From NCBI GenBank assembly GCA_022561095.1, contig JADFRV010000017.1, positions 1 through 21,332 on the forward strand: DNA of 21,332 bases, written 5' to 3'. Shown here one piece after another: positions 13,187-20,847 of the stretch. The notes beneath the pieces were generated by a model that had not been told where the DNA came from, ran no database searches, and worked only from the letters and a program-made list of their open reading frames with translations. The stretch is from Chloroflexota bacterium (GTDB lineage: Bacteria; Chloroflexota; Dehalococcoidia; SM23-28-2; RBG-16-64-32). The position numbers and the translations under genes are program-made. The first letter of the stretch is position 1, and the number at the start of each line of letters is the position of its first letter.

Positions 13187-15628
13187 CTACTCAGTCTGCT
13201 CCATGTCGTCCGTGTGGGCGACGAGCACCTGCCGCGACTGGCCCCCTTCCGCTTCGCTCACGATCCCATCCTCCTCCAGCAGATCGATGAGGCGGGCGGC
13301 GCGCGGGTAGCCGATGCGCAGCCGGCGCTGAAGGAGCGAGGTGGAGATACGCGAGTGCTGTATCGCCAGCTCCTTGGCGGCCTCGTACATCGGGTCCTCC
13401 GTCTCTTCGCGCTCCATCTCCTCGCCGCCGTCCTCCTCCTTCGCCTCGGCGATGAGATTGTCCATGGCGTCCGGCTTGAGGTGGCGGAACCGGTCGTTTC
13501 CCCACCAGGCGACGATGCGGTCCAGCTCTGCGTCTGAGACGAAGGAGCCCTGGAGACGCTTCGGCTTGGAGGCGTCGGTTGGCATGAACAGCATGTCGCC
13601 CCGGCCCAGCAGCTTCTCGGCGCCGCCTCCGTCCAGGATCGTTCGCGAGTCGACCTGCGAGGCGACAGCGAAAGCGATTCGTGTGGGGAAGTTCGCCTTG
13701 ATGAGGCCGGTGACAACGTCCACTGACGGCCGCTGGGTGGCGATTACCAGGTGGATGCCCGTGGCGCGGGCGAGCTGGGCCAGGCGGCATATCTGCCGCT
13801 CCACCTGGAACGGCGCCGCCATCATCAGGTCGGCCAGCTCGTCGATGATTACCACCCAGTAGGGGAGCTTGTGGGTGGCGCGAGGGCTCTTGTTGAACGC
13901 CTCGATGTTGCGCACGCCAATGGAGGCGAAGCGGCGGTAGCGGCTGTCCATCTCGTGAATGATCGCCTGTAGAGTCCCTACCACTTCCTCGATCTCTATG
14001 ATTATCTTGGAGAAAGCCAGGTGGGGGATGCCCGCGAGGTTGGCCAGCTCCACCCGCTTGGGGTCGATAAGCACGAAGCGCACGTCCTCCGGCGTGTTGT
14101 GCATGAGCAGGCAGCCGATTATGGAGTTGATGCAAACGCTCTTGCCGCTGCCGGTGGCACCCGCAATGAGCAGATGCGGCATCTTGGCGAGGTCGGTCGC
14201 GACCGGTTCCCCCGATACCCCCTTGCCCAGGGCGAGGCCCAGGTGGGAACGGCCGGACACTCGCCGGAAGGCGGTACTCTCGATGACGCTGCGCATCGTC
14301 ACCAGTGACGTGCTGTGGTTCGGTACCTCAATGCCTATGACCGGCCGGCCGGGCACCGGCGCCTCGATGCGGATGGCAGGCGCCGCCAGGGCCAGCGTCA
14401 GATCGTTGGCCAGGGCGGTGATGCGGTTCACCCGTACCCGGGTCCGGGAGACGACCTCGGTACGGTACTGGGGCTTGCCGTCTTTGTCGTAAACCGGCTT
14501 GCCCTTTTCGTCTCGGGCGATGACGGTGCGTGTCTTCGTCTCCCATCCAGGCTCGACGCCAAACTGGGTGACGGTGGGACCCTGACTGACGCTGACCACG
14601 CGGGCGTTGACGCCGAACGAGGCAAGCGTGTCAACGATGAGCTGGGCGCGCGCCTCGTTGTCAACGGGTCGCAGCTCCTCCTCACTGGTCTCCGTCAGGA
14701 GGTCGATGGGCGGCAGCTCCCAGCCGCTGCCAGAGGGGCGCCCCATCGGCAGGGCGCGCTGGTAGGAGGAAGGCTTCTCTTCCGGGGCAGAGGTGACGAT
14801 AACCGAATCCTCGTCCTCCTCGCTGGATGCAGACGCTGGCTCCTCCTCCTGCTCCTCCGCCTCGGATTCGGCTTCGGTGACGGTTGGGGATGCGGGCTCG
14901 GCCTCTTTCATCGCTTGCGGCGGTTCGGTCCACTCCTCATCCAGGGTAGGGACGTAGGGCTCAGCTTCGGAATCGCCTTCCTCTTCGTCGGCGCCCTCAG
15001 GAAGGAACGCCGTGAAGAACGACCGCAGCGCCTCCCCAGCGCGCTGGGGTAGCCCTAGCGAGGCGAGCCCGCGCAGGAGAGCCAGGCCGGCTCGTCCTGC
15101 CGCCCGGGCGGCAGGGGGCCAGAGCAGGCCCGCGCCGGTCAGTGTAATCGCGGTCCAGGCGAGGACGCCTAGGGCGCTCCCTGCGAATAAGCGGCCCAGA
15201 TCGCCGCCGGCGCTCACATCCCCGAAGGAGACATCACTTACGTTCCATCCGGGATTGAACAGGCCTAGTACACCGAAGGCGGAGAGCAGCATCAAGTGGA
15301 GTCCGCACCAGATGCGCAGGAAGGTGCGGTTGAGGGTCAGGCTGCCTCTTAGCGCCGTCCCAGCGTCAAGCACGATCGCGATGAGCAGCAGCGCTAGGCC
15401 GATACCGAACAGGGTCAGGACCGTCTCGAAGGCGTCCACGACGAGAGGGGCAAGCCAGATCATGGAGATACTTACGCCCAGCACGGCGGGGATCGCCAGC
15501 CAGGGTGTGGAGGGTAAGCTGGGCAGGCGTGGGCCGGACCGAGACGGCGGGCGGCGCCGCGGCGTCGTCCGGCGGGGCCGGTAGCTCGTGGCGCGTGTCT
15601 TGGGACGGGAGCGGGTCTTTACGGGCAT
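13187..15628 (-). CDS. ftsK: DNA translocase FtsK/SpoIIIE
   Basis: 813 residues. It pumps DNA through the closing septum and helps resolve chromosome dimers. The N-terminus is very basic, followed by about four membrane segments (about residues 40-180), then a long acidic Glu/Ser/Ala-rich linker (about 210-290). The motor domain has Walker A GATGSGKS near 490-497 and Walker B VVIIDELADLM with Asp596. The C-terminal winged-helix gamma domain (ISTSLLQRRLRIGYPRAARLIDLL) is intact, so orientation sensing should be retained. The alpha domain carries a charged insert of about 30 residues after FGVEPGWETK (IARDEKGKPVYDKDGKPQYRTEVVSRT), which the usual FtsK sequence lacks. The start lies 10 bases after the RNase J stop, with GAGGTG at that stop as a possible ribosome site. 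It is last in the operon. Confidence 0.95.
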   Translation of the reverse strand: MPVKTRSRPKTRATSYRPRRTTPRRRPPSRSGPRLPSLPSTPWLAIPAVLGVSISMIWLAPLVVDAFETVLTLFGIGLALLLIAIVLDAGTALRGSLTLNRTFLRIWCGLHLMLLSAFGVLGLFNPGWNVSDVSFGDVSAGGDLGRLFAGSALGVLAWTAITLTGAGLLWPPAARAAGRAGLALLRGLASLGLPQRAGEALRSFFTAFLPEGADEEEGDSEAEPYVPTLDEEWTEPPQAMKEAEPASPTVTEAESEAEEQEEEPASASSEEDEDSVIVTSAPEEKPSSYQRALPMGRPSGSGWELPPIDLLTETSEEELRPVDNEARAQLIVDTLASFGVNARVVSVSQGPTVTQFGVEPGWETKTRTVIARDEKGKPVYDKDGKPQYRTEVVSRTRVRVNRITALANDLTLALAAPAIRIEAPVPGRPVIGIEVPNHSTSLVTMRSVIESTAFRRVSGRSHLGLALGKGVSGEPVATDLAKMPHLLIAGATGSGKSVCINSIIGCLLMHNTPEDVRFVLIDPKRVELANLAGIPHLAFSKIIIEIEEVVGTLQAIIHEMDSRYRRFASIGVRNIEAFNKSPRATHKLPYWVVIIDELADLMMAAPFQVERQICRLAQLARATGIHLVIATQRPSVDVVTGLIKANFPTRIAFAVASQVDSRTILDGGGAEKLLGRGDMLFMPTDASKPKRLQGSFVSDAELDRIVAWWGNDRFRHLKPDAMDNLIAEAKEEDGGEEMEREETEDPMYEAAKELAIQHSRISTSLLQRRLRIGYPRAARLIDLLEEDGIVSEAEGGQSRQVLVAHTDDMEQTE

Positions 15629-15638
15629 ATGGTTCGGG

Positions 15639-17306
15639 CTACACCTCGACGCTCAAAGGTAGGACCATCGGGCGGCGGCGTGTCTCGTCGTACAGGAAGC
15701 GGGATAGAGCATCGTGGACGCGGGTGTTGAAGTCGCCCCTGCCGGCGACGTGCTCCGCGCCGGCGAGCGACTCTAGGATGACCTCGCCTGCTCTTTCCAT
15801 AAGGCTGTCCGACATATCCGCCTCGATAAACCCCCTAGATACAACGTCGGGGAGGCCGATAGGTTTACCCGTATGCTTGTCGATGGATACTATGGCGACG
15901 ATAACGCCGTCGGCGGCCAGGTGCTGGCGGTCGCGTATGACCACCCGGTCAACCCCTACCGCCAGCCCGTCGACGTAGACGTAGTCGGCTGGCGCGCGGC
16001 CCACCACCTTGGCGCCCGAGGCATCGATCTCCAGAATATCGCCGTCCTCCAGTACGAATGCGTTCTCCTCCGCCACCCCCATCGCCCGGGCCAGGCCAGC
16101 GTGCATCACCAGATGGCGGTACTCCCCGTGGATGGGGACGAAGTGATGTGGCTGCACAAGGCTCAGCATGATCTTGAGCTCCTCCTGGGCGGCGTGGCCG
16201 TGCACGTGCACGTTAGCGATGCGGCTGTAAAGGACGCGTGCGCCCAGCCGGTACAGGTTATCGATGGTGTGGTTGATGAGCAGCTCGTTTCCGGGGATGG
16301 GTGAGGATGATAGGACGACGGTGTCTCCCTCCACGATCTCAATGTGGCGATGGTCACGGTTGGCCATGCGCGCGAGTGCGGAGGTTGGCTCGCCCTGGGC
16401 GCCGGTGGTGATTATGGTGATCTGTTCCGGCGGCAGGCCGCGCATCTTCTCCAGGGGAACGAGGATGTCTTCAGGGGCCTCCAGGTACTTCTGTTTCAGG
16501 GCCATCTTTACGTTGTCCATCATGCTGCGGCCGGTGACGAATACGTGCCGCCCGTTCGCGTAGGAAGCGTCGATTATCTGCTGCACGCGGGAGATGAGCG
16601 AGGCGAATGTGGCGATAATCACCCGCCCAGAGGAGTGGGCCGTGATCTCGTCCAGCGCATCGCCGACCACGTATTCGGAAGGGGTATAGCCGGGCGTCTC
16701 AGCGTACGTGGAGTCGGAGAGCAGCAGCATCACGCCCTCTCGCCCCAGCTCCGCGATACGGAGTAGATCGGTTGGCTCGCCCATGATAGGCGTGTGGTCC
16801 AGCTTGAAGTCGCCGGTGTGGAAGATGTTACCCGCGGGGGTGCGGATCGCCAACCCGGCGGAGTCCGGGATGCTGTGGGTCACGCGCACCCACTCCACTG
16901 TGAACTTGCCCAGGCGGACGGTCTGGCCCATCTTGACCATATGCAGGTCCGCCTCCTTGTCCAGCTTGTGTTCATGGAGCTTGACAGAGATCAGCCCGTG
17001 AGTGAGGCGGGAGCAGTAGATGGGAGGCAGCTTGCCGTTGGGAAGGCGGAGCTGGGGTAGCACGTAGGGCAGGGCGCCAGTATGATCCTCGTGGCCGTGA
17101 GTGATGACGATGCCGCGCAGCTTACCGATGCGGTTGGCCACGTAGGAGACGTCCGGAATGACCAAGTCCACACCCAGCATATCCGCCTCGGGGAACATGA
17201 GGCCGGCATCGACGAGAATGAGGTCATCGCCCAGTTCGAAGACCATCATGTTCTTGCCGATCTCTCCCAGCCCCCCTAGGGGGATAACGCGGAGCTTATC
17301 AGCCAT
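15639..17306 (-). CDS. rnj: Ribonuclease J
   Basis: 555 residues, typical for RNase J, a metallo-beta-lactamase/beta-CASP nuclease with 5'-to-3' exonuclease and endonuclease activity in mRNA decay and rRNA maturation. The N-terminus RVIPLGGLGEIGKNMMVFE and the zinc motif HGHEDH (His70, His72, Asp74, His75) are present. Later come HTGDFKLDHTP, LLSDSTYAETPGYTPSE, the beta-CASP part with ATFASLISRVQQI and GRSMMDN, and VHVHGHAAQEELKIMLSLVQPHHFVPIHGEYRH with the remaining ligands. The C-terminal dimerisation domain is intact. The ATG lies two bases after the UDG stop, so translation is coupled. RNase J rather than RNase E as decay nuclease is common in Gram-positive and Chloroflexota lineages. Confidence 0.96.
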   Translation of the reverse strand: MADKLRVIPLGGLGEIGKNMMVFELGDDLILVDAGLMFPEADMLGVDLVIPDVSYVANRIGKLRGIVITHGHEDHTGALPYVLPQLRLPNGKLPPIYCSRLTHGLISVKLHEHKLDKEADLHMVKMGQTVRLGKFTVEWVRVTHSIPDSAGLAIRTPAGNIFHTGDFKLDHTPIMGEPTDLLRIAELGREGVMLLLSDSTYAETPGYTPSEYVVGDALDEITAHSSGRVIIATFASLISRVQQIIDASYANGRHVFVTGRSMMDNVKMALKQKYLEAPEDILVPLEKMRGLPPEQITIITTGAQGEPTSALARMANRDHRHIEIVEGDTVVLSSSPIPGNELLINHTIDNLYRLGARVLYSRIANVHVHGHAAQEELKIMLSLVQPHHFVPIHGEYRHLVMHAGLARAMGVAEENAFVLEDGDILEIDASGAKVVGRAPADYVYVDGLAVGVDRVVIRDRQHLAADGVIVAIVSIDKHTGKPIGLPDVVSRGFIEADMSDSLMERAGEVILESLAGAEHVAGRGDFNTRVHDALSRFLYDETRRRPMVLPLSVEV

Positions 17307-17308
17307 GG

Positions 17309-17917
17309 TCAGAAGAGGCGAATCTGTTCTGGCTCAGGCTCCGGAGCGGCCTGCTCAGGGGGCGCCTCGCGGGCCCTGTCAATCACTGCTGGGATCTTCT
17401 TGAAGTCCTCTTCAATCACCTTGCGCATGTTCCCGGCGTGAAGGGCCGCCGCCGGATGGTACATGGGGATGAAGTAGATGCCGTCCTTCACTTGCACCTG
17501 GCCGTGCGCCTTGCTGATCTTGTCGCCAGGGGAGAACCAGGCTAGCGAGTAGCGGCCCAGGCTGACGATGACCTTGGGCCTAATGAGCTCGATCTGCCGT
17601 TCGAGATACTTCCGACAGGCCTCGATCTCGCCCGGGAGCGGGTCGCGGTTGTTGGGCGGTCGGCACTTTACGACGTTGGTGATGAACACCTGGTCCCGCC
17701 GTAAGCCTATGGAGGCGAGGAGCTCCTCCAAGAACTTCCCGGCTGGACCTACGAAGGGTCGAGATTGCTGGTCCTCGTAGAAACCCGGCCCCTCGCCCAC
17801 GAACAGTATTTCGGCGTCAGGGGGGCCTTCACCGGGAACGGCGTTGGTGCGGGTGCGGCAGAGGTCGCAGTCAGGGCAGGAAGCGATTCGCTGGTGTAGC
17901 TCTTGGAGATCGCTCAT
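17309..17917 (-). CDS. Family-4 (iron-sulfur) uracil-DNA glycosylase
   Basis: About 202 residues. It removes uracil from DNA to start base excision repair. The sequence shows GEGPGFYEDQQSRPFVGPAGK (motif A, usually GEAPG) and ITNVVKCRPPNNRDPLPGEIEAC, and the late HPAAAL motif. Four cysteines, Cys14, Cys17, Cys85 and Cys101, match the [4Fe-4S] ligands of family 4; Cys20 is extra. I set the start at the ATG at 17917, not the GTG at 17938, because a good promoter has its -10 at 17934-17929, so the GTG would not be transcribed. The resulting mRNA is essentially leaderless. It is the first gene of the UDG, RNase J, FtsK operon. The Pro/Glu-rich tail (PEPEPEQIRLF) is typical of tails that contact the sliding clamp, but this is speculative. 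Confidence 0.92.
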   Translation of the reverse strand: MSDLQELHQRIASCPDCDLCRTRTNAVPGEGPPDAEILFVGEGPGFYEDQQSRPFVGPAGKFLEELLASIGLRRDQVFITNVVKCRPPNNRDPLPGEIEACRKYLERQIELIRPKVIVSLGRYSLAWFSPGDKISKAHGQVQVKDGIYFIPMYHPAAALHAGNMRKVIEEDFKKIPAVIDRAREAPPEQAAPEPEPEQIRLF

Positions 17918-17928
17918 GCGTCGTGGGG

Positions 17929-17957
17929 ATGATAGCACCGCCGCCAGAAGGGGTCAA
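17929..17957 (-). promoter_or_regulatory. Sigma70 promoter of the UDG, RNase J, ftsK operon
   Basis: On the minus strand TTGACC (17957-17952) is separated by 17 bases from TATCAT (17934-17929), with TG one base before the -10. Transcription would start near 17922, only about five bases before the ATG at 17917. No Shine-Dalgarno is present, so this is a good example of leaderless expression. Confidence 0.7.
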
Positions 17958-18128
17958 TCGGATCCATCCTTGATAGCATCCCCTGTTTGTACTTTTCCCA
18001 TGGGTGGGATCATGCCCTATAAGGGTGTGACTTCACTCCATGTGGATGTTGCAGCCCTCAGGCTGCGGTTCTGTATCCACTTATCGCCCCCGTTGCGCGA
18101 AAGCATGAGCGAATGGAACGCCTATAAC

Positions 18129-18902
18129 CTACCGCCTGGGTTGCACGAACACGGCGAGGATGATACCCAGGAAGTAGAGGACGATAATTGGGCCGGCTAC
18201 GAGCGATTGGGTAACTGGGTCGATTGTGGGGGTAACGATGGCGGCGATGACGAAGGCACCGACAATCGCGAAGCGCCACCAGCGCAGAAGCTGGCGGGCG
18301 CTGACGATGCCGAAGCGGGCCAGGTACATCACCACCAGCGGCGTCTGGAAGGTCACGCCCGTCCAGAACAGCAGCCGGGTGACGAAGTCCACGTAGCTGC
18401 CGACCCTGATGTTAGGCTTGGCGATATCGCCACCGCCGAAGTCCAGCAGAAAGCCTAGGGCCGGCGGCAGGGCGATGTAGTAGGCGAAGGCCACCCCGCC
18501 CAGGAAAAGCACGAACGTCCCCGCCACCGTCGCGTACAGCCAGCGCGTCTCGTTGGAGCTGAGGCCGGGTGAGACGAAGCGGAGCCCCTGGTAAACGATC
18601 ATCGGCATGCCCAGGATCAAGCCGCCCAGCAGCGAGACGCGGAAGTAGGTCACGAACAGCTCAAACGGCTCGATAAACTGGAGCTCGAAGTTTTCGCTGC
18701 GCGCTTCGGCGGGCTTTTTCAGGAAAGTGATGATGTCGTTGCCGAAGAACAAGGACACGCCGAGGCCGATGACCACGAACGCTGCCGAGATGAACAGGCG
18801 GAAGCGGAGCTCCTCTATGTGCTCCAACACCGTCAGGTAGCGTTCGCCGGGCTGCTCCTTTGGCGCTTCGCCTGGGGGTTCCGGAGGCGCAACGCGGCTC
18901 AT
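18129..18902 (-). CDS. tatC: Sec-independent translocase TatC
   Basis: 257 residues with six membrane helices, as expected for TatC, which recognises twin-arginine signal peptides and nucleates the translocation pore. Visible landmarks are the cytoplasmic N-terminal EHIEELRFRL, then FIEPFELFVTYFRVSLLGGLILGMPMIVYQGLRFVSPGL, and the C-terminal TPTIDPVTQSLVAGPIIVLYFLGI. A Pro/Glu-rich N-terminal extension of about 20 residues precedes the first conserved motif. The gene follows tatA/B by 39 bases on the same strand. Ribosome site before the ATG is weak. Downstream, 17958-18128 holds only small hairpins (for example GCAGCC-CTCA-GGCTGC at 18051-18066) without a U-tract. Confidence 0.95.
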   Translation of the reverse strand: MSRVAPPEPPGEAPKEQPGERYLTVLEHIEELRFRLFISAAFVVIGLGVSLFFGNDIITFLKKPAEARSENFELQFIEPFELFVTYFRVSLLGGLILGMPMIVYQGLRFVSPGLSSNETRWLYATVAGTFVLFLGGVAFAYYIALPPALGFLLDFGGGDIAKPNIRVGSYVDFVTRLLFWTGVTFQTPLVVMYLARFGIVSARQLLRWWRFAIVGAFVIAAIVTPTIDPVTQSLVAGPIIVLYFLGIILAVFVQPRR

Positions 18903-18941
18903 GTCTGCTCTGCGCTGACGGGCGAAGGGAGGGGTGCGGCG

Positions 18942-19316
18942 CTAGGAGCCGTCATCGGATGAAGCCTCCTGCCCATTGGCAGGAGGACGCTTCTCAGGCG
19001 CCGGCTCCGCGCTGGACTCGATGATCGCCGGCACCTCGCGGACAGTGCGATCCACCTCACGGGTGATGGAATCTACGTCCTTGACCGCGGTCTCCCGCAC
19101 CTCTTCGAGCTCCTTGCGTATCTGCTCATACTCTCGGGTCAACTCGTCGAGTTCACTTCGCATCTGGGTGGTGACATCCGTGGCGTAACCGCGCATCTGT
19201 CGGATCACGCGGGCGATCTGGGCGGCGAACTCGGGCAGACGCTTGGGGCCGACGACGATAACGGCGACGACCAGTACGAGGATGATCTCCGGCAGGCCGA
19301 TTCCCAGAACGTCCAT
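18942..19316 (-). CDS. tatA: Twin-arginine translocase TatA/TatB
   Basis: About 124 residues. One N-terminal membrane helix (LPEIILVLVVAVIVVGPKRLPEF) is followed by an amphipathic helix and a long charged, probably coiled-coil region (ELDELTREYEQIRKELEEVRE) and a low-complexity tail. The GPKRLPE hinge is shared by TatA and TatB; the GP form and the long C-terminus lean toward TatB. With tatC next door it supplies the Tat system for export of folded proteins. I set the start at the ATG at 19316, preceded by AGAGGCG at a normal distance, and not at the upstream in-frame start near 19373, which lies before a TATAAT box and inside a terminator. Confidence 0.9.
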   Translation of the reverse strand: MDVLGIGLPEIILVLVVAVIVVGPKRLPEFAAQIARVIRQMRGYATDVTTQMRSELDELTREYEQIRKELEEVRETAVKDVDSITREVDRTVREVPAIIESSAEPAPEKRPPANGQEASSDDGS

Positions 19317-19346
19317 AATAGTTCGCCTCTTTAAGGCGCTGATCTC

Positions 19347-19352
19347 ATTATA
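19347..19352 (-). promoter_or_regulatory. -10 box (TATAAT) before tatA
   Basis: A perfect TATAAT on the minus strand, 30 bases before the tatA start and just after the acpP terminator. No good -35 lies at 16-18 bases, so strength is uncertain. Confidence 0.4.
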
Positions 19353-19357
19353 CGGGA

Positions 19358-19386
19358 GAAGAAAAGGCCCCACCTTTGGTGAGGCC
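19358..19386 (-). terminator. Intrinsic terminator of the fabD-fabG-nusB-acpP operon
   Basis: On the minus strand GGCC (19386-19383) and CACC (19381-19378) pair with GGTG (19374-19371) and GGCC (19369-19366) around an AAA loop with one internal mismatch. The run TTTTCTTCT follows at once. It starts 28 bases after the acpP stop. Confidence 0.8.
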
Positions 19387-19414
19387 GTGAGGATAGCGGC
19401 GAGGTGGCCTTCTC

Positions 19415-19681
19415 CTAGGCTTCGTCCTCGGCGATGTCCCGCTCGATGATATAGTTGACAGCGTCCTGCACGGTGGCGAGCTTCTCGGCATCCTCGTCTG
19501 AGATCTCCATACTCTTTCCCTTGTCGCTGAACTCCTCCTCCATCGCCATGATCAGCTCCACCAGGTCCAGCGAGTCGGCATTCAGGTCGTCAACGAAGGA
19601 CGTCTGAAGCGCTACCTCGCTCTCCTCCACGCCCAGTTGCTCCACTATGATCTTGCGTACCCGCTCAAAGACGGTTGCCAA
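19415..19681 (-). CDS. acpP: Acyl carrier protein
   Basis: 88 residues, acidic, with the phosphopantetheine attachment motif DSL at Asp36-Ser37-Leu38 (VDDLNADSLDLVELIMAMEEEF). It carries growing acyl chains in type II fatty-acid synthesis. The start is TTG at 19681, with AGGAGGT five bases upstream. That ribosome site is formed by the last two arginine codons and the stop of nusB (AGG AGG TAA). It is the last gene in the operon, directly before an intrinsic terminator. Confidence 0.95.
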   Translation of the reverse strand: MATVFERVRKIIVEQLGVEESEVALQTSFVDDLNADSLDLVELIMAMEEEFSDKGKSMEISDEDAEKLATVQDAVNYIIERDIAEDEA

Positions 19682-19684
19682 ATG

Positions 19685-20098
19685 TTACCTCCTTGTGCCC
19701 GTCGCAGCGACGGAACCGAGAACTCCGTTGACGAATTTCGGCGAAGCTTCGCCGCCGAACTCTTTGGCCAGTTCGATGGCTTCGTTGATAGCTGCGCGCA
19801 TCGGCACCCTATTATCTATGACGATCTCGTAGATGGCAAGTCTGAGGATGTTGCGGTCCACGGCGGCCACCTGCTCCAGAGGCCAAGCGGGGGCGTTCTT
19901 GCGGATCACCTCATCCAACCGTTCGTAGTTCTCCATGACCCCGCGGACGAGGTGGCGGGCGAACTCCGCGGCGTCATCGGGCAGGGAATGCTCTTCAAGC
20001 TGGCGCTCCAGGATATGGTCTGGAGAGTGATCCACAGAATCGACCTCGAACAGCGTCTTGAGGGCTGCGATGCGGGCCTTGCGCCTCTTGCCGGGCAT
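19685..20098 (-). CDS. nusB: Transcription antitermination factor NusB
   Basis: 137 residues, all-helical NusB fold. It binds boxA RNA with NusE (S10) in rRNA antitermination. The N-terminus has RRKARIAALKTLFEVD, and the conserved C-terminal part is VAAVDRNILRLAIYEIV...VPMRAAINEAIELAKEFGGEASPKFVNGVLGSV. It starts two bases after the fabG stop and ends three bases before acpP, so it is embedded in the fatty-acid operon. The start ATG at 20098 gives the expected N-terminus. Confidence 0.93.
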   Translation of the reverse strand: MPGKRRKARIAALKTLFEVDSVDHSPDHILERQLEEHSLPDDAAEFARHLVRGVMENYERLDEVIRKNAPAWPLEQVAAVDRNILRLAIYEIVIDNRVPMRAAINEAIELAKEFGGEASPKFVNGVLGSVAATGTRR

Positions 20099-20100
20099 CG

Positions 20101-20847
20101 CTAGTTCCCCAGCCCCCCGTCAACCGCCAGCAGCTGACCGCTGATGTAGGAGGCCTCCTCCGAGGCGAGGAAGGCGACGCAGGCCGCGATATCCTCCGGC
20201 TTGCCCAGCCGTCCCACGAAGATGCGCTCCATCGCCATATCGACGACCTGCTGCGGTATGGCTTCCGTCAGTTCGGTTCTCACCAGGCCGGGCGCGACGA
20301 CGTTGGCGGTGATGCTGCGGGAGCCCATCTCGCGGGCGACGGCCTTGGTGAAACCGATGAGTCCGGCCTTGGCCGCCGCGTAGTTGGCTTGGCCCGCGTT
20401 GCCGGCGATGCCGGACACGCTGCCGATGTTCACTATGCGGCCCCAGCGCTGCTTCAACATGTAGCGCAGCGCCGCTTTGGTGCAGAGGAAGACCGCGCGC
20501 AGGTTCGTCGCCATCACCTCGTCCCAGTCCTCAACTGACATGCGGAGGAGCAGCGTATCGCGGTTGAAGCCGGCGTTGTTTACCAGGATGTCCAGTCGGC
20601 CAAACGCCTCCTGGGTCATGTCAACGACTCGCTCCGCCTGTTCGGGCACACTGATATCGCCCTGGAGTAGAACGGCTTGGCCCTCATAGGAGCGGATCGT
20701 CTCCTGGACTTCCTTGGCCGCATCTTCGTTGCTGAGGTAGTTCACGGCGATGGACGCGCCCTGACGCGCCAACTGGAGGGCGATGGCGCGTCCTATGCCG
20801 CGGGAGGAACCGGTGATCAGGGCGGCGCGGCCTGTGAGGTCAAACAT
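20101..20847 (-). CDS. fabG: 3-oxoacyl-[acyl-carrier-protein] reductase
   Basis: 248 residues, the standard length. It reduces 3-oxoacyl-ACP with NADPH. The cofactor motif ITGSSRGIGRAIA starts at residue 11. DILVNNAGFNRD, the catalytic Ser in GSVSGIAGN, the YAAAK Tyr/Lys pair and NVVAPGLVRTEL follow, and the C-terminus YISGQLLAVDGGLGN is the classical FabG ending. Identification as FabG rather than another SDR is supported by its neighbours: its start overlaps the fabD stop by eight bases, and acpP lies two genes downstream. Confidence 0.95.
   Translation of the reverse strand: MFDLTGRAALITGSSRGIGRAIALQLARQGASIAVNYLSNEDAAKEVQETIRSYEGQAVLLQGDISVPEQAERVVDMTQEAFGRLDILVNNAGFNRDTLLLRMSVEDWDEVMATNLRAVFLCTKAALRYMLKQRWGRIVNIGSVSGIAGNAGQANYAAAKAGLIGFTKAVAREMGSRSITANVVAPGLVRTELTEAIPQQVVDMAMERIFVGRLGKPEDIAACVAFLASEEASYISGQLLAVDGGLGN

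Noticed and set aside
18051..18066. GCAGCC-CTCA-GGCTGC hairpin as tatC terminator
   Set aside because: Only six pairs and no T-run on either side; left as a weak hairpin.
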